From Thioploca sp. (GTDB lineage: Bacteria > Pseudomonadota > Gammaproteobacteria > Beggiatoales > Beggiatoaceae), in NCBI GenBank assembly GCA_011371325.1, contig DRQV01000016.1:1-5610 (forward strand): a stretch of 5,610 nucleotides of DNA, given 5' to 3'. Positions 1 to 5,610 of the stretch are shown piece after piece. Position 1 is the first letter of the stretch. Every line of letters starts with the position of its first letter. Below the pieces are notes generated by a model. That model worked only from the letters and a program-made list of their open reading frames with translations. It had not been told where the DNA came from and ran no database searches. The position numbers were made by a program, and so were the translations under genes.

Positions 1-116
1 AAAATTTATCAGAAAATCTTAAACCTAAACCTATTTTAAGAGGGGAAAAAATAGGAAGAAATCAATTATGTCCATGTGGTTCAGGAAATAAATATAAGAA
101 ATGTCATGGAAAATAA
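1..116 (+). CDS. secA: SecA preprotein translocase ATPase, C-terminal end (partial)
   Basis: Only the last 37 or so codons are in the window; the reading frame enters from the left edge and ends at TAA 114-116. The visible peptide ends in GRNQLCPCGSGNKYKKCHGK, the CxCxSGxxxxxCH zinc-binding SEC-C motif, preceded by a charged, proline-containing linker. In SecA this tail binds one zinc ion and contacts SecB and the ribosome, while the missing body is the ATP-driven motor that pushes preproteins through SecYEG. The motif also occurs in a few unrelated proteins such as YchJ-like ones, but its position at the extreme C-terminus after a lysine-rich linker and the GRN lead-in are typical of SecA. 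The family assignment therefore rests on the tail alone. Confidence 0.85.
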   Translation, partial: NLSENLKPKPILRGEKIGRNQLCPCGSGNKYKKCHGK

Positions 117-280
117 ATTTTTATTCCATTAAAAACAATATGGTAGAATCTCATCTAACCAGGATATAAAACTAGAACTCGCTATCAATGGCAATTACTC
201 CTTAAAGAATTATGCTTGTTTTAGTACACTGTTTAAATTAACTTTATAGAGTTTCCTATCCATAAATTAGATTAAAACTT
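117..280. other. Intergenic spacer between the secA tail and yicC
   Basis: This 164-base AT-rich gap is the only spacer longer than 40 bases in the window. I see no credible small gene, tRNA or structured RNA in it. It holds one reasonable extended -10 promoter candidate at 141-149, and the final 20 bases before the yicC start contain no clear Shine-Dalgarno sequence. A short inverted repeat (106-129) straddles the secA stop codon but has no T-tract after it, so it is not a convincing terminator. Confidence 0.6.
141..149 (+). promoter_or_regulatory. Candidate extended -10 promoter for the yicC-gmk-yggS run
   Basis: TGGTAGAAT matches the extended -10 pattern TG-N-TATAAT at all but one position. 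The hexamer 17 bases upstream (TTATTC, 121-126) is a poor -35, but extended -10 promoters can work without a good one. It lies about 130 bases before yicC in the only long spacer of the window. In DNA this AT-rich, matches of this quality arise often by chance, so this is a candidate only. Confidence 0.35.
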
Positions 281-1141
281 ATGATCCGAAGTATGACAGC
301 ATTTGCTCGTATCGAATGGCAAGCCAATTGGGGACAATTATGTTGGGAACTACGTTCTGTTAATCATCGTTATTTAGATATTTCAATCCGTTTGCCAGAA
401 GAGTTTCGTCGTTTAGAAGTAACGATTAGAGAGCATATGAAACAATATATTAAGCGTGGTAAAATTGACTGTAATTTACACTTACAATTTAATGAAAATA
501 AGAAAAAATTACAAGTTAATTTAGAATTAGCACGGCAATTAGGAGCTGCTATTCAACAAGTAAACGGTGTAATTACCAATATTAATCAACCTAATGCAAT
601 AGATATTTTAAATTGGCAAGGAATTTTAGAACCCGGTATAACAGATGTTGAAATAATAGAACAATCCATATTAGAACAATTGGACATTGGTTTAAGTCAA
701 TTAATAGCTAATCGTGAAAGAGAAGGAACTCAGTTAGCTACTATGATTAAACAGCGTTGTGTTGCTATCGATCAAGAAATTAAACAAATTCGTTATGAAT
801 TGCCAATAATCTTACAAAATCAACGAGAACGTTTACAAACCCGTTTAGCAGAATTAATTAAATTAAATAGTGAACGATTAGAACAAGAAATAACTATTTT
901 AGCTCAAAAAATGGATGTTGCTGAAGAACTAGATCGTTTAAATGCTCATTTGATAGAAATTAAGCAAACAATGGAAAAACAATCTGTTATTGGTAGAAGA
1001 TTAGATTTTCTAACACAAGAATTACATCGTGAGGCTAATACTTTAGGTGCAAAATCTAACCATATCAACACTAGTAGTCATGCGGTTGAATTAAAAGTAC
1101 TAATCGACCAAATGCGGGAACAAATTCAAAATATTGAGTGA
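281..1141 (+). CDS. yicC: YicC/YloC family ribonuclease-type protein
   Basis: This 286-residue protein matches the E. coli family member (287 aa) from end to end. The start is fixed by the family's N-terminal signature MIRSMTAFAR at residue 1. The N-terminal YicC domain covers roughly residues 1-155 and includes ELRSVNHRYLD (23-33) and RGKIDC (59-64). The C-terminal DUF1732 domain, roughly residues 200-286, contains MDVAEELDRLNAHL (211-224), GRRLDF (238-243), HREANTLGAKS (249-259) and the terminal block ending QMREQIQNIE. B. subtilis YloC has been reported as an endoribonuclease, and E. coli YicC has been linked to small-RNA decay together with PNPase, so a cytoplasmic RNA-turnover role is likely. 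Everything expected of the family is present. No clear ribosome binding site precedes the ATG. gmk follows after 6 bases, a common pairing in bacteria. Confidence 0.95.
   Translation: MIRSMTAFARIEWQANWGQLCWELRSVNHRYLDISIRLPEEFRRLEVTIREHMKQYIKRGKIDCNLHLQFNENKKKLQVNLELARQLGAAIQQVNGVITNINQPNAIDILNWQGILEPGITDVEIIEQSILEQLDIGLSQLIANREREGTQLATMIKQRCVAIDQEIKQIRYELPIILQNQRERLQTRLAELIKLNSERLEQEITILAQKMDVAEELDRLNAHLIEIKQTMEKQSVIGRRLDFLTQELHREANTLGAKSNHINTSSHAVELKVLIDQMREQIQNIE
1136..1140 (+). promoter_or_regulatory. Ribosome binding site of gmk inside the yicC stop region
   Basis: GAGTG lies 7 bases before the gmk ATG and overlaps the last codon and stop of yicC. A ribosome finishing yicC would stop on or beside this site, which suggests translational coupling of the two genes. 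The match to the anti-Shine-Dalgarno sequence is short. Confidence 0.45.
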
Positions 1142-1147
1142 TAAACT

Positions 1148-1759
1148 ATGAGTACATTATTTACCGTATCCGCTCCATCTGGTGCTGGAAAAACATCTTT
1201 ATTAAAAAAATTAATAGAACAGATTGATAATACAAAAGTTTCTGTGTCACACACAACTCGTAAACCACGTCCTGGAGAAGTTGACGGAGTTAATTATAAT
1301 TTTGTAACAAAAGATCAATTTATTCAAATGTTAGAAAAAGGTATGTTTTTAGAACATGCTGAAGTATTTGGAAATTATTACGGTACTTCACAGAAATGGT
1401 TGACAGAACAATTGGATAATGGAATAGATATAATTTTAGAAATTGACTGGCAAGGAGCTAGGCAAGTAAAACAAGCAAATCCAGCAACTATTGGAATTTT
1501 TATTTTACCACCATCGAGAGTTGTTTTAGAAGAACGTTTGCGTAATCGTGATACGGATAGCGATGAAGTTATTGCCCAACGTTTACAAGCTGCTGTTCAA
1601 GAAATAAGTCATTATGATGAATATGATTATTTAATAGTAAATGATGACTTTGATAAGGCTGTAGCAGACCTACAAACTGTTATTAAAAGCCAACGTTTAT
1701 GTAAAACTCAACAAGCAATTAAACTTAATGAAATGTTAACAGAATTAGTTAGTTATTAA
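1148..1759 (+). CDS. gmk: Guanylate kinase
   Basis: Guanylate kinase transfers phosphate from ATP to GMP or dGMP to give GDP or dGDP, an essential cytoplasmic step in nucleotide synthesis and in recycling cyclic di-GMP breakdown products. The 203-residue product has the usual length (E. coli 207). The P-loop APSGAGKTS is at residues 9-17. The GMP-binding segment SHTTRKPRPGE spans 34-44 and supplies Ser34, Arg38 and Arg41; HAEVFGNYYGT (70-80) completes the GMP site with Glu72 and Tyr78. EIDWQGA (98-104) is the segment that contains the catalytic-site acidic residue, and the arginine-rich lid is near LRNRD (131-135). All key residues are intact. It starts 6 bases after yicC. The usual gammaproteobacterial follower of gmk, rpoZ-spoT, is absent; yggS follows instead. 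Confidence 0.97.
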   Translation: MSTLFTVSAPSGAGKTSLLKKLIEQIDNTKVSVSHTTRKPRPGEVDGVNYNFVTKDQFIQMLEKGMFLEHAEVFGNYYGTSQKWLTEQLDNGIDIILEIDWQGARQVKQANPATIGIFILPPSRVVLEERLRNRDTDSDEVIAQRLQAAVQEISHYDEYDYLIVNDDFDKAVADLQTVIKSQRLCKTQQAIKLNEMLTELVSY

Positions 1760-1796
1760 TAATATGTTATCCAAGCTATTTAAATACTTAATTAAA

Positions 1797-2477
1797 ATGA
1801 TTTCTAATAATATTGCATTAATAAAAAACAATATAGCTAAAACAGCCCGATTATTTAATCGTATTCCACAAGATATAAATTTATTGGCTGTTAGTAAAAC
1901 TAGGCCTATTGAGGATATTATTGCTGCTATTAATACCAAGCAAAATAGTTTTGGAGAAAGTTATTTACAAGACGCAATACCAAAAATCCAGGCTTTATCT
2001 AATTATAATTTAGAATGGCATTTTATAGGTACATTACAAAGCAATAAGACTCGTTTAATTGCTGAAAATTTCGACTGGGTACAGTCATTAGATAATTTAA
2101 AACATGCGAAACGTTTAAATATTCAAAGAGCAACTAATTTACTACCTTTAAATATTTGTATTCAAGTAAATATTAGTGCAGAACCACAAAAAACAGGAAT
2201 TGCATTAAACGAGGTAGTTAATTTAGCGACAGAAGTTGCCATGTTACCTAATTTGCGTTTACGAGGTTTAATGGCATTGCCAATATCATGTAAAAATTTT
2301 ACCCGGCAACGATTACCTTTCCGAGCATTAAACAAAGCTTATCAAAATTTACAAAATTTAGGGTTAGCTTTGGATACATTGTCAATGGGTATGACAAATG
2401 ATATGGAGGCAGCTATAGCAGAAGGTTCTACATTGGTACGGATAGGTACTGGAATTTTTGGAGAACGTAATTTGTGA
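1797..2477 (+). CDS. yggS: YggS/PLPHP pyridoxal phosphate homeostasis protein
   Basis: YggS-type proteins bind pyridoxal 5'-phosphate on a single TIM barrel resembling alanine racemase and keep free PLP and amino/keto acid pools in balance; no catalysed reaction is known. From the ATG at 1797 the product is 226 aa (E. coli 234). The PLP lysine is Lys34 in LLAVSKTRP. Other family blocks are FGESYLQD (52-59), WHFIGTLQSNK (74-84), VNISAEPQKTGI (124-135), LSMGMTNDMEAAI (195-207) and RIGTGIFGER (215-224), the last two forming the phosphate-binding end. An upstream in-frame ATG at 1764 would add 11 residues (MLSKLFKYLIK), but these have no equivalent in E. coli YggS, while MISNNIALI aligns with its N-terminus, so 1797 is preferred. 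Neither start has a clear ribosome binding site. In E. coli yggS sits beside yggT, not gmk. Confidence 0.93.
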   Translation: MISNNIALIKNNIAKTARLFNRIPQDINLLAVSKTRPIEDIIAAINTKQNSFGESYLQDAIPKIQALSNYNLEWHFIGTLQSNKTRLIAENFDWVQSLDNLKHAKRLNIQRATNLLPLNICIQVNISAEPQKTGIALNEVVNLATEVAMLPNLRLRGLMALPISCKNFTRQRLPFRALNKAYQNLQNLGLALDTLSMGMTNDMEAAIAEGSTLVRIGTGIFGERNL

Positions 2478-2496
2478 CAAAATTAGTAATAAACTT

Positions 2497-2502
2497 GGAT
2501 AG
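2497..2502 (+). promoter_or_regulatory. Ribosome binding site that decides the start of the polysaccharide gene
   Basis: GGATAG lies 5 bases before the ATG at 2508. The alternative in-frame GTG at 2502 begins inside this same sequence and so could not use it. This favours ATG 2508 and makes the protein 463 rather than 465 residues. Confidence 0.55.
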
Positions 2503-2507
2503 TGCAA

Positions 2508-3899
2508 ATGTCTATTATTATTCTTATACCAGGATTATTAGCAATCTACGTTGCTTTAACTAAATCGCCTCAAAAAGCATTTCTAAATGTATATATACCA
2601 GTAGTATTTTTTCTCCCAACTTACTATACTTGGAAAGTAGCCGGTTTTCCTGATCCAAATTTTCAACAGATCACAATCTTACCAATCATAATAATTTGGG
2701 TTTTACGAGGTATGCAAGGTTGGCGATTTTCATTCATTGATATAATGGTATTTGGCTATGCTTTTGCAGTTGGTTATTCTGAATATAGCCATGTTGGTTA
2801 TTCTGAATCTCAAAATTTTATAGCTAATGGTATAGCTGGAGCAGTATTATTTCCATATATTTTAAGTAAAAGCCTAATCGAACCATTTAATTTACGAGAA
2901 CAATTTGCTAAACAAGTTGTAATTACATTAGTAATAGTTGCCATTTTAGCAACTTATCAATCCATTACTTTCTCTAATTTTACCATATGGCAAAAAATTT
3001 TAGGGCGTTTTTTTGGGGGGCAAGGTTGGATATGGTCAACTCAATATCGTTGGGGATTTCCACGTTCTTCTGGACCTTATGGCCATGCTATATTGGCTGG
3101 AATTATCATGGTAACTGGCTATCGTATTCAACGTTGGTTAGAATGGAGTAGAATTTGGCCAGCACATATTCGCCAATTATCTTGGTTACCAATTTCTCCA
3201 GCTCGTTTTTTTACTCTAATATTATTAATGGGATCACTCGCAACATTAGTCCGTGGCCCATTATTAGCCGCTGTGATAGCTGCGTTTATTCCATTAATAG
3301 GATATACTAAAAAACGTTGGTTAGTTGTTATAATACTTTTTATTGCTATTGTTATTATTAGTGTTCCAGCTATTACTTGGTTTATGAATTATGTATCTGT
3401 TGACCCGGAATCGGTGGAAACTAAATCCCATCAGACGGTAATTTATCGTTGGCAACTAATAATTAATTACATTGAACTTGCTAAAGAAAAGTTATATTTT
3501 GGTTGGGGACGGCTTAAATATCCAAAAGTTAATGGACAAGGTTCTATTGATAATCATTTTCTATTGTTATTTTTAAAACATGGAATTATTGGTCTCGGTT
3601 TTTTCTTAGCAATCATGTTTACTATGATGATACGTTTGTTCGTTCATTCCATGTCACAACCTCCAACTGAATTACCCGGTAGTTCTTTGGGTTTTACTTT
3701 ATTAAGCTTATATGTAATTATGCTTATCTCACTTGCTACAGTGTGGATGGGTGGACAAACTTTACATTTGTTTTTCTTAATAACTGGTTGGAGTGAAGCT
3801 TATTTGTATGCAAAACATGAAACTATAACAACTAATTCAACAACAACTAATTCAACAATTTTACCAACTAAATTTCAATTTCAACGAACCTTTAAATAA
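2508..3899 (+). CDS. O-antigen ligase/polymerase-like (Wzy_C-type) membrane protein
   Basis: This 463-residue protein is very hydrophobic, with about eleven to twelve probable membrane segments spread over residues 3-430. It looks like the O-antigen ligase/exopolysaccharide polymerase superfamily, inner-membrane enzymes that join undecaprenyl-diphosphate-linked glycans at the periplasmic face. Supporting features are an arginine motif at the end of a membrane helix (TLVRGPLLA, 246-254), a soluble loop of about 55 residues (roughly 293-347), and the GWGRLKYP...SIDNHFLLL block (333-354) followed by HGIIGLGFF (358-366), where family members commonly carry G-x-G and a conserved His/Asn. The N-terminal FLPTYYTW...PDPNF segment also resembles exopolysaccharide-locus members of this family. 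Substrate, and ligase versus polymerase, cannot be told from sequence. It is isolated from any glycosyltransferase in the window. Odd points are an 8-residue repeat near residue 88, a T7-G6 tract, and a Thr/Asn-rich repeated tail. Confidence 0.8.
   Translation: MSIIILIPGLLAIYVALTKSPQKAFLNVYIPVVFFLPTYYTWKVAGFPDPNFQQITILPIIIIWVLRGMQGWRFSFIDIMVFGYAFAVGYSEYSHVGYSESQNFIANGIAGAVLFPYILSKSLIEPFNLREQFAKQVVITLVIVAILATYQSITFSNFTIWQKILGRFFGGQGWIWSTQYRWGFPRSSGPYGHAILAGIIMVTGYRIQRWLEWSRIWPAHIRQLSWLPISPARFFTLILLMGSLATLVRGPLLAAVIAAFIPLIGYTKKRWLVVIILFIAIVIISVPAITWFMNYVSVDPESVETKSHQTVIYRWQLIINYIELAKEKLYFGWGRLKYPKVNGQGSIDNHFLLLFLKHGIIGLGFFLAIMFTMMIRLFVHSMSQPPTELPGSSLGFTLLSLYVIMLISLATVWMGGQTLHLFFLITGWSEAYLYAKHETITTNSTTTNSTILPTKFQFQRTFK
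2769..2808 (+). repeat. Two 16-base direct repeats, 24-base period, inside the Wzy_C-like gene
   Basis: The 16-base sequence GTTGGTTATTCTGAAT occurs perfectly at 2769-2784 and 2793-2808. The 24-base period is exactly 8 codons and gives VGYSEYSH then VGYSESQN at residues 88-103, in the loop after a predicted membrane segment. Identity extends through synonymous positions, which suggests a small in-frame duplication rather than protein-level convergence. Confidence 0.8.
3008..3020 (+). repeat. T7-G6 compound homopolymer tract in the Wzy_C-like gene
   Basis: Seven T (3008-3014) are followed directly by six G (3015-3020), encoding Phe-Phe-Gly-Gly at residues 168-171. The G run is the longest in this AT-rich window. 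Gain of one base would bring a stop at 3149-3151, and loss of one base a stop at 3112-3114, so slippage would truncate the protein before its conserved loop. Confidence 0.85.
3828..3857 (+). repeat. Perfect 15-base tandem repeat encoding TTNST twice
   Basis: ACAACTAATTCAACA is present twice head to tail (3828-3842 and 3843-3857) and is in frame, giving TTNST-TTNST at residues 441-450 of the Wzy_C-like protein, just after its last membrane segment. Change in copy number by replication slippage would keep the frame and only alter the length of the tail. Confidence 0.9.
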
Positions 3900-3907
3900 T
3901 CTTTAAT

Positions 3908-3914
3908 AAAGGGA
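3908..3914 (+). promoter_or_regulatory. Ribosome binding site of ffh
   Basis: AAAGGGA lies 8 bases before the ffh ATG at 3923. It is one of the two clearest Shine-Dalgarno sequences in the window, fitting a highly expressed essential gene. It could pair with CCTTTA at 3889-3894 at the end of the preceding gene. Confidence 0.65.
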
Positions 3915-3922
3915 AATAATAT

Positions 3923-5284
3923 ATGTTTGAAAATCTTACTGGCCGCCTTACTGATAGTTTAAAAAAATTACGTAACCAAGGACGTTTGAATGAAAAAAAT
4001 ATTCAAAATGCGTTACGTGAAGTACGAATGGCATTATTGGAAGCTGATGTTGCTTTGTCAGTTGTTAAAGAATTTATTGAACAGGTAAAACAAAGGGCAA
4101 TTGGCCAAGAAGTTATTGGCAGTTTAACTCCTGGTCAAGCTTTAATTAAAGTAGTGCGAGATGAGCTAACTGCGTTAATGGGAGATAAATGTGAAGAACT
4201 TAATTTAAATGCCCAAGCTCCTGTTGTAATATTAATGGCTGGTTTACAAGGCTCTGGTAAAACTACCACTATTGCCAAATTAGCTAGACGCTTAATTGAA
4301 CAAAATAAAAAATCAGTTATGGTTGTTAGTTGCGATGTATATCGCCCAGCTGCAATCAAGCAATTAGAAACTTTGGCTGGTGAAATTAATGCTCAATTTT
4401 TTCCTAGTGATAGTGGACAGAAACCAGTAAATATTGCTAAAGATGCTATATCTCAGGCTAGAAAACAGTTTGCAGATGTATTATTAATTGACACTGCTGG
4501 TCGTCTGCATATTGATAATAAAATGATGGATGAAATTAAGCAACTTCATGCAGTTACTAAACCTACTGAAACTTTGTTTGTTGTAGATAGTATGACCGGT
4601 CAAGATGCGGCTAATACTGCTAAAGTATTTCATGATACTTTGCCTTTGACTGGAGTTATTCTTACTAAAACTGATGGTGATGCCCGTGGCGGAGCTGCTT
4701 TGTCAGTAAAGAAAATAACTGGTAAACCAATTAAATTTATTGGTATCGGTGAAAAAAGCGGTGATTTAGAACCTTTTTATCCAGATCGAATTGCTTCTAG
4801 AATAATTGGTCAAGGTGACGTACTTAGTTTAATTGAAGAAGTTGAACGTACGGTTGATAAAAAACAAGCAGAAAAGTTTGTTGGAAAGTTAAAAAAAGGT
4901 CGTGGTTTTGATTTTGAAGATTTCCGTTCTCAATTGATACAAATGCGTAATATGGGTGGTATATCTGGATTGATGGATAAGATTCCAGGAGTTGATCAAA
5001 TTCCAAATAAAGCTAAATCAATGGTAAACGATAAGGAAATAAGCAGAATGGAAGCGATCATAAATTCTATGACTCCCAAAGAACGACGTTTGCCAAATGT
5101 TATTAAAGGTTCTCGTAAAAGGAGAATTGCCAATGGTTCTGGTACTCAAATTCAAGATGTAAATCGTTTATTAAAACAATTTTCCCAAATGCAGAAGATG
5201 TTTAAACAAGTGTCTAAAAAACGAGGAATTGGGAATATAATGCGTGGTATGAAAGGTAAAATACCACCTGGTATGCAATTCTAG
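3923..5284 (+). CDS. ffh: Signal recognition particle protein Ffh (SRP54)
   Basis: Ffh binds 4.5S RNA and the signal sequence of nascent inner-membrane proteins, then docks on the receptor FtsY through paired GTPase domains and passes the ribosome to SecYEG. The product is 453 aa, the same length as in E. coli. The N helical bundle is about 1-90. The GTPase follows with G1 GLQGSGKTT (107-115), the insertion-box side motif DVYRPAA (138-144), G3 DTAGR (190-194), G4 TKTDGDARGG (248-257) and the closing GIGEKSGDLEPF (274-285). The M domain, from about 298, carries the flexible finger around GLMDKIPG (349-356), the RNA-binding GSRKRRIANGSG (396-407) with DVNRLLKQF (412-420), and a methionine-containing tail. 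All motifs are intact. It begins 23 bases after the Wzy_C-like gene. The 4.5S RNA gene is not in this window. Confidence 0.98.
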   Translation: MFENLTGRLTDSLKKLRNQGRLNEKNIQNALREVRMALLEADVALSVVKEFIEQVKQRAIGQEVIGSLTPGQALIKVVRDELTALMGDKCEELNLNAQAPVVILMAGLQGSGKTTTIAKLARRLIEQNKKSVMVVSCDVYRPAAIKQLETLAGEINAQFFPSDSGQKPVNIAKDAISQARKQFADVLLIDTAGRLHIDNKMMDEIKQLHAVTKPTETLFVVDSMTGQDAANTAKVFHDTLPLTGVILTKTDGDARGGAALSVKKITGKPIKFIGIGEKSGDLEPFYPDRIASRIIGQGDVLSLIEEVERTVDKKQAEKFVGKLKKGRGFDFEDFRSQLIQMRNMGGISGLMDKIPGVDQIPNKAKSMVNDKEISRMEAIINSMTPKERRLPNVIKGSRKRRIANGSGTQIQDVNRLLKQFSQMQKMFKQVSKKRGIGNIMRGMKGKIPPGMQF

Positions 5285-5291
5285 TAATATC

Positions 5292-5295
5292 GGAG
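5292..5295 (+). promoter_or_regulatory. Ribosome binding site of the barrel-protein gene
   Basis: GGAG sits 6 bases before the ATG at 5302 and 7 bases after the ffh stop. Spacing and sequence are good, and this supports 5302 as the true start of the last, truncated gene. Confidence 0.6.
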
Positions 5296-5301
5296 AAATA
5301 T

Positions 5302-5610
5302 ATGCGTAAAATATTATTATTTTTATTGTTCAGTTCTCATATAGTTATGGGAGCTGAGATAAGTGGATATGTCGGTAAAGTACAATTTACCCCTGAATTC
5401 GCCGATAAAACCGGTTTAGATGAAGAAGCTTGGACGGTTGATGGTAGAATAGATTTTGATTTACAAGAATATTTTTCAGTTGAATTTGGAATTGGTGCAT
5501 TGTTTGTTGATGATAAACAAAGATTTACTCAGGAAGTTAATTATATAGATGATTATTATGATTATCAGGATACATATATTGCAGAATCTTCTGAAACTGG
5601 TTTTTTACTT
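5302..5610 (+). CDS. Exported, probably outer-membrane beta-barrel protein (N-terminal part)
   Basis: An open frame of 103 codons starts at ATG 5302 and is still open at the window edge. Residues 1-18 (MRKILLFLLFSSHIVMGA) form a classic Sec signal peptide: two basic residues, a hydrophobic core and a small-residue cleavage region near VMGA. No lipobox cysteine is present. The mature part starts EISGYVGKVQFTPEF and shows alternating hydrophobic and polar stretches such as VDGRIDFDL and YFSVEFGIGALFVDD, separated by acidic turns, the pattern of an outer-membrane barrel of the OmpA-like/OmpW-like kind. Residues 80-92 are rich in Tyr and Asp, probably an exposed loop. I do not recognise the exact family. 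It follows ffh by 17 bases with a good ribosome binding site, so it may share its transcript; in E. coli the gene after ffh is rpsP. Confidence 0.7.
   Translation, partial: MRKILLFLLFSSHIVMGAEISGYVGKVQFTPEFADKTGLDEEAWTVDGRIDFDLQEYFSVEFGIGALFVDDKQRFTQEVNYIDDYYDYQDTYIAESSETGFLL

Noticed and set aside
19..32. Telomere-like repeat TAAACC TAAACC
   Set aside because: Two units only, and they encode the KPKP linker of the SecA tail.
106..129. Inverted repeat ATGGAA...TTCCAT over the secA stop, considered as a terminator
   Set aside because: The stem is only six pairs with an imperfect AT interior, it overlaps the last codons, and no T-tract follows it.
216..244. Second promoter candidate with -35 TTGTTT and -10 TAACTT
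   Set aside because: The -10 hexamer matches consensus at only half of its positions and nothing else supports it.
1745..1939. Minus-strand open frame of 64 codons with a hydrophobic product
   Set aside because: It lies opposite the end of gmk and the start of yggS, has no ribosome binding site or recognisable motif, and hydrophobic antisense frames are expected opposite AT-rich coding DNA.
2502..2507. GTG at 2502 as start of the Wzy_C-like protein
   Set aside because: The ribosome binding site GGATAG overlaps this codon and is correctly spaced only for ATG 2508.
4135..4359. Minus-strand open frame of 74 codons
   Set aside because: It is fully inside ffh opposite the P-loop region, where protein constraint on the + strand explains the lack of stops.
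4824..5006. Minus-strand open frame of 60 codons
   Set aside because: It is fully inside the ffh M-domain coding region and has no independent support.

Overview
The window comes from an AT-rich bacterial chromosome (about one third G+C by eye, with A/T-ending codons throughout). It is most probably a gammaproteobacterium: YicC, Gmk, YggS and Ffh all resemble their Escherichia coli counterparts closely along their whole length, and YicC and Ffh are almost exactly the same size. The species cannot be named from this sequence. An uncultured, AT-rich sulfur-oxidiser, symbiont or similar lineage would fit, but that is inference.

Layout, all on the + strand: the last codons of a protein ending in a SEC-C zinc motif, almost certainly SecA (1-116); a 164-base spacer holding the only plausible promoter region (117-280); yicC (281-1141); gmk (1148-1759); yggS (about 1797-2477); a polytopic membrane protein of the O-antigen ligase/polymerase (Wzy_C-like) type (2508-3899); ffh (3923-5284); and the start of an exported, probably outer-membrane beta-barrel protein that runs off the window end (5302-5610). 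Gaps between the genes from yicC onward are only 6 to 37 bases and no convincing terminator is visible, so they could be one transcription unit.

The genes do not form one pathway. SecA and Ffh are the motor of post-translational export and the targeting GTPase of co-translational membrane insertion. Gmk supplies GDP, YicC acts in RNA turnover, and YggS handles pyridoxal phosphate balance. The membrane glycopolymer enzyme and the barrel protein are envelope genes whose products need the Sec/SRP machinery encoded beside them, but that link is only positional.

No mobile element, CRISPR array, RNA gene or clearly new system was found. The points worth a second look are the cell-surface polysaccharide gene set among housekeeping genes, its T7-G6 homopolymer tract and two short in-frame repeats, and the barrel protein of unknown identity at the right edge.
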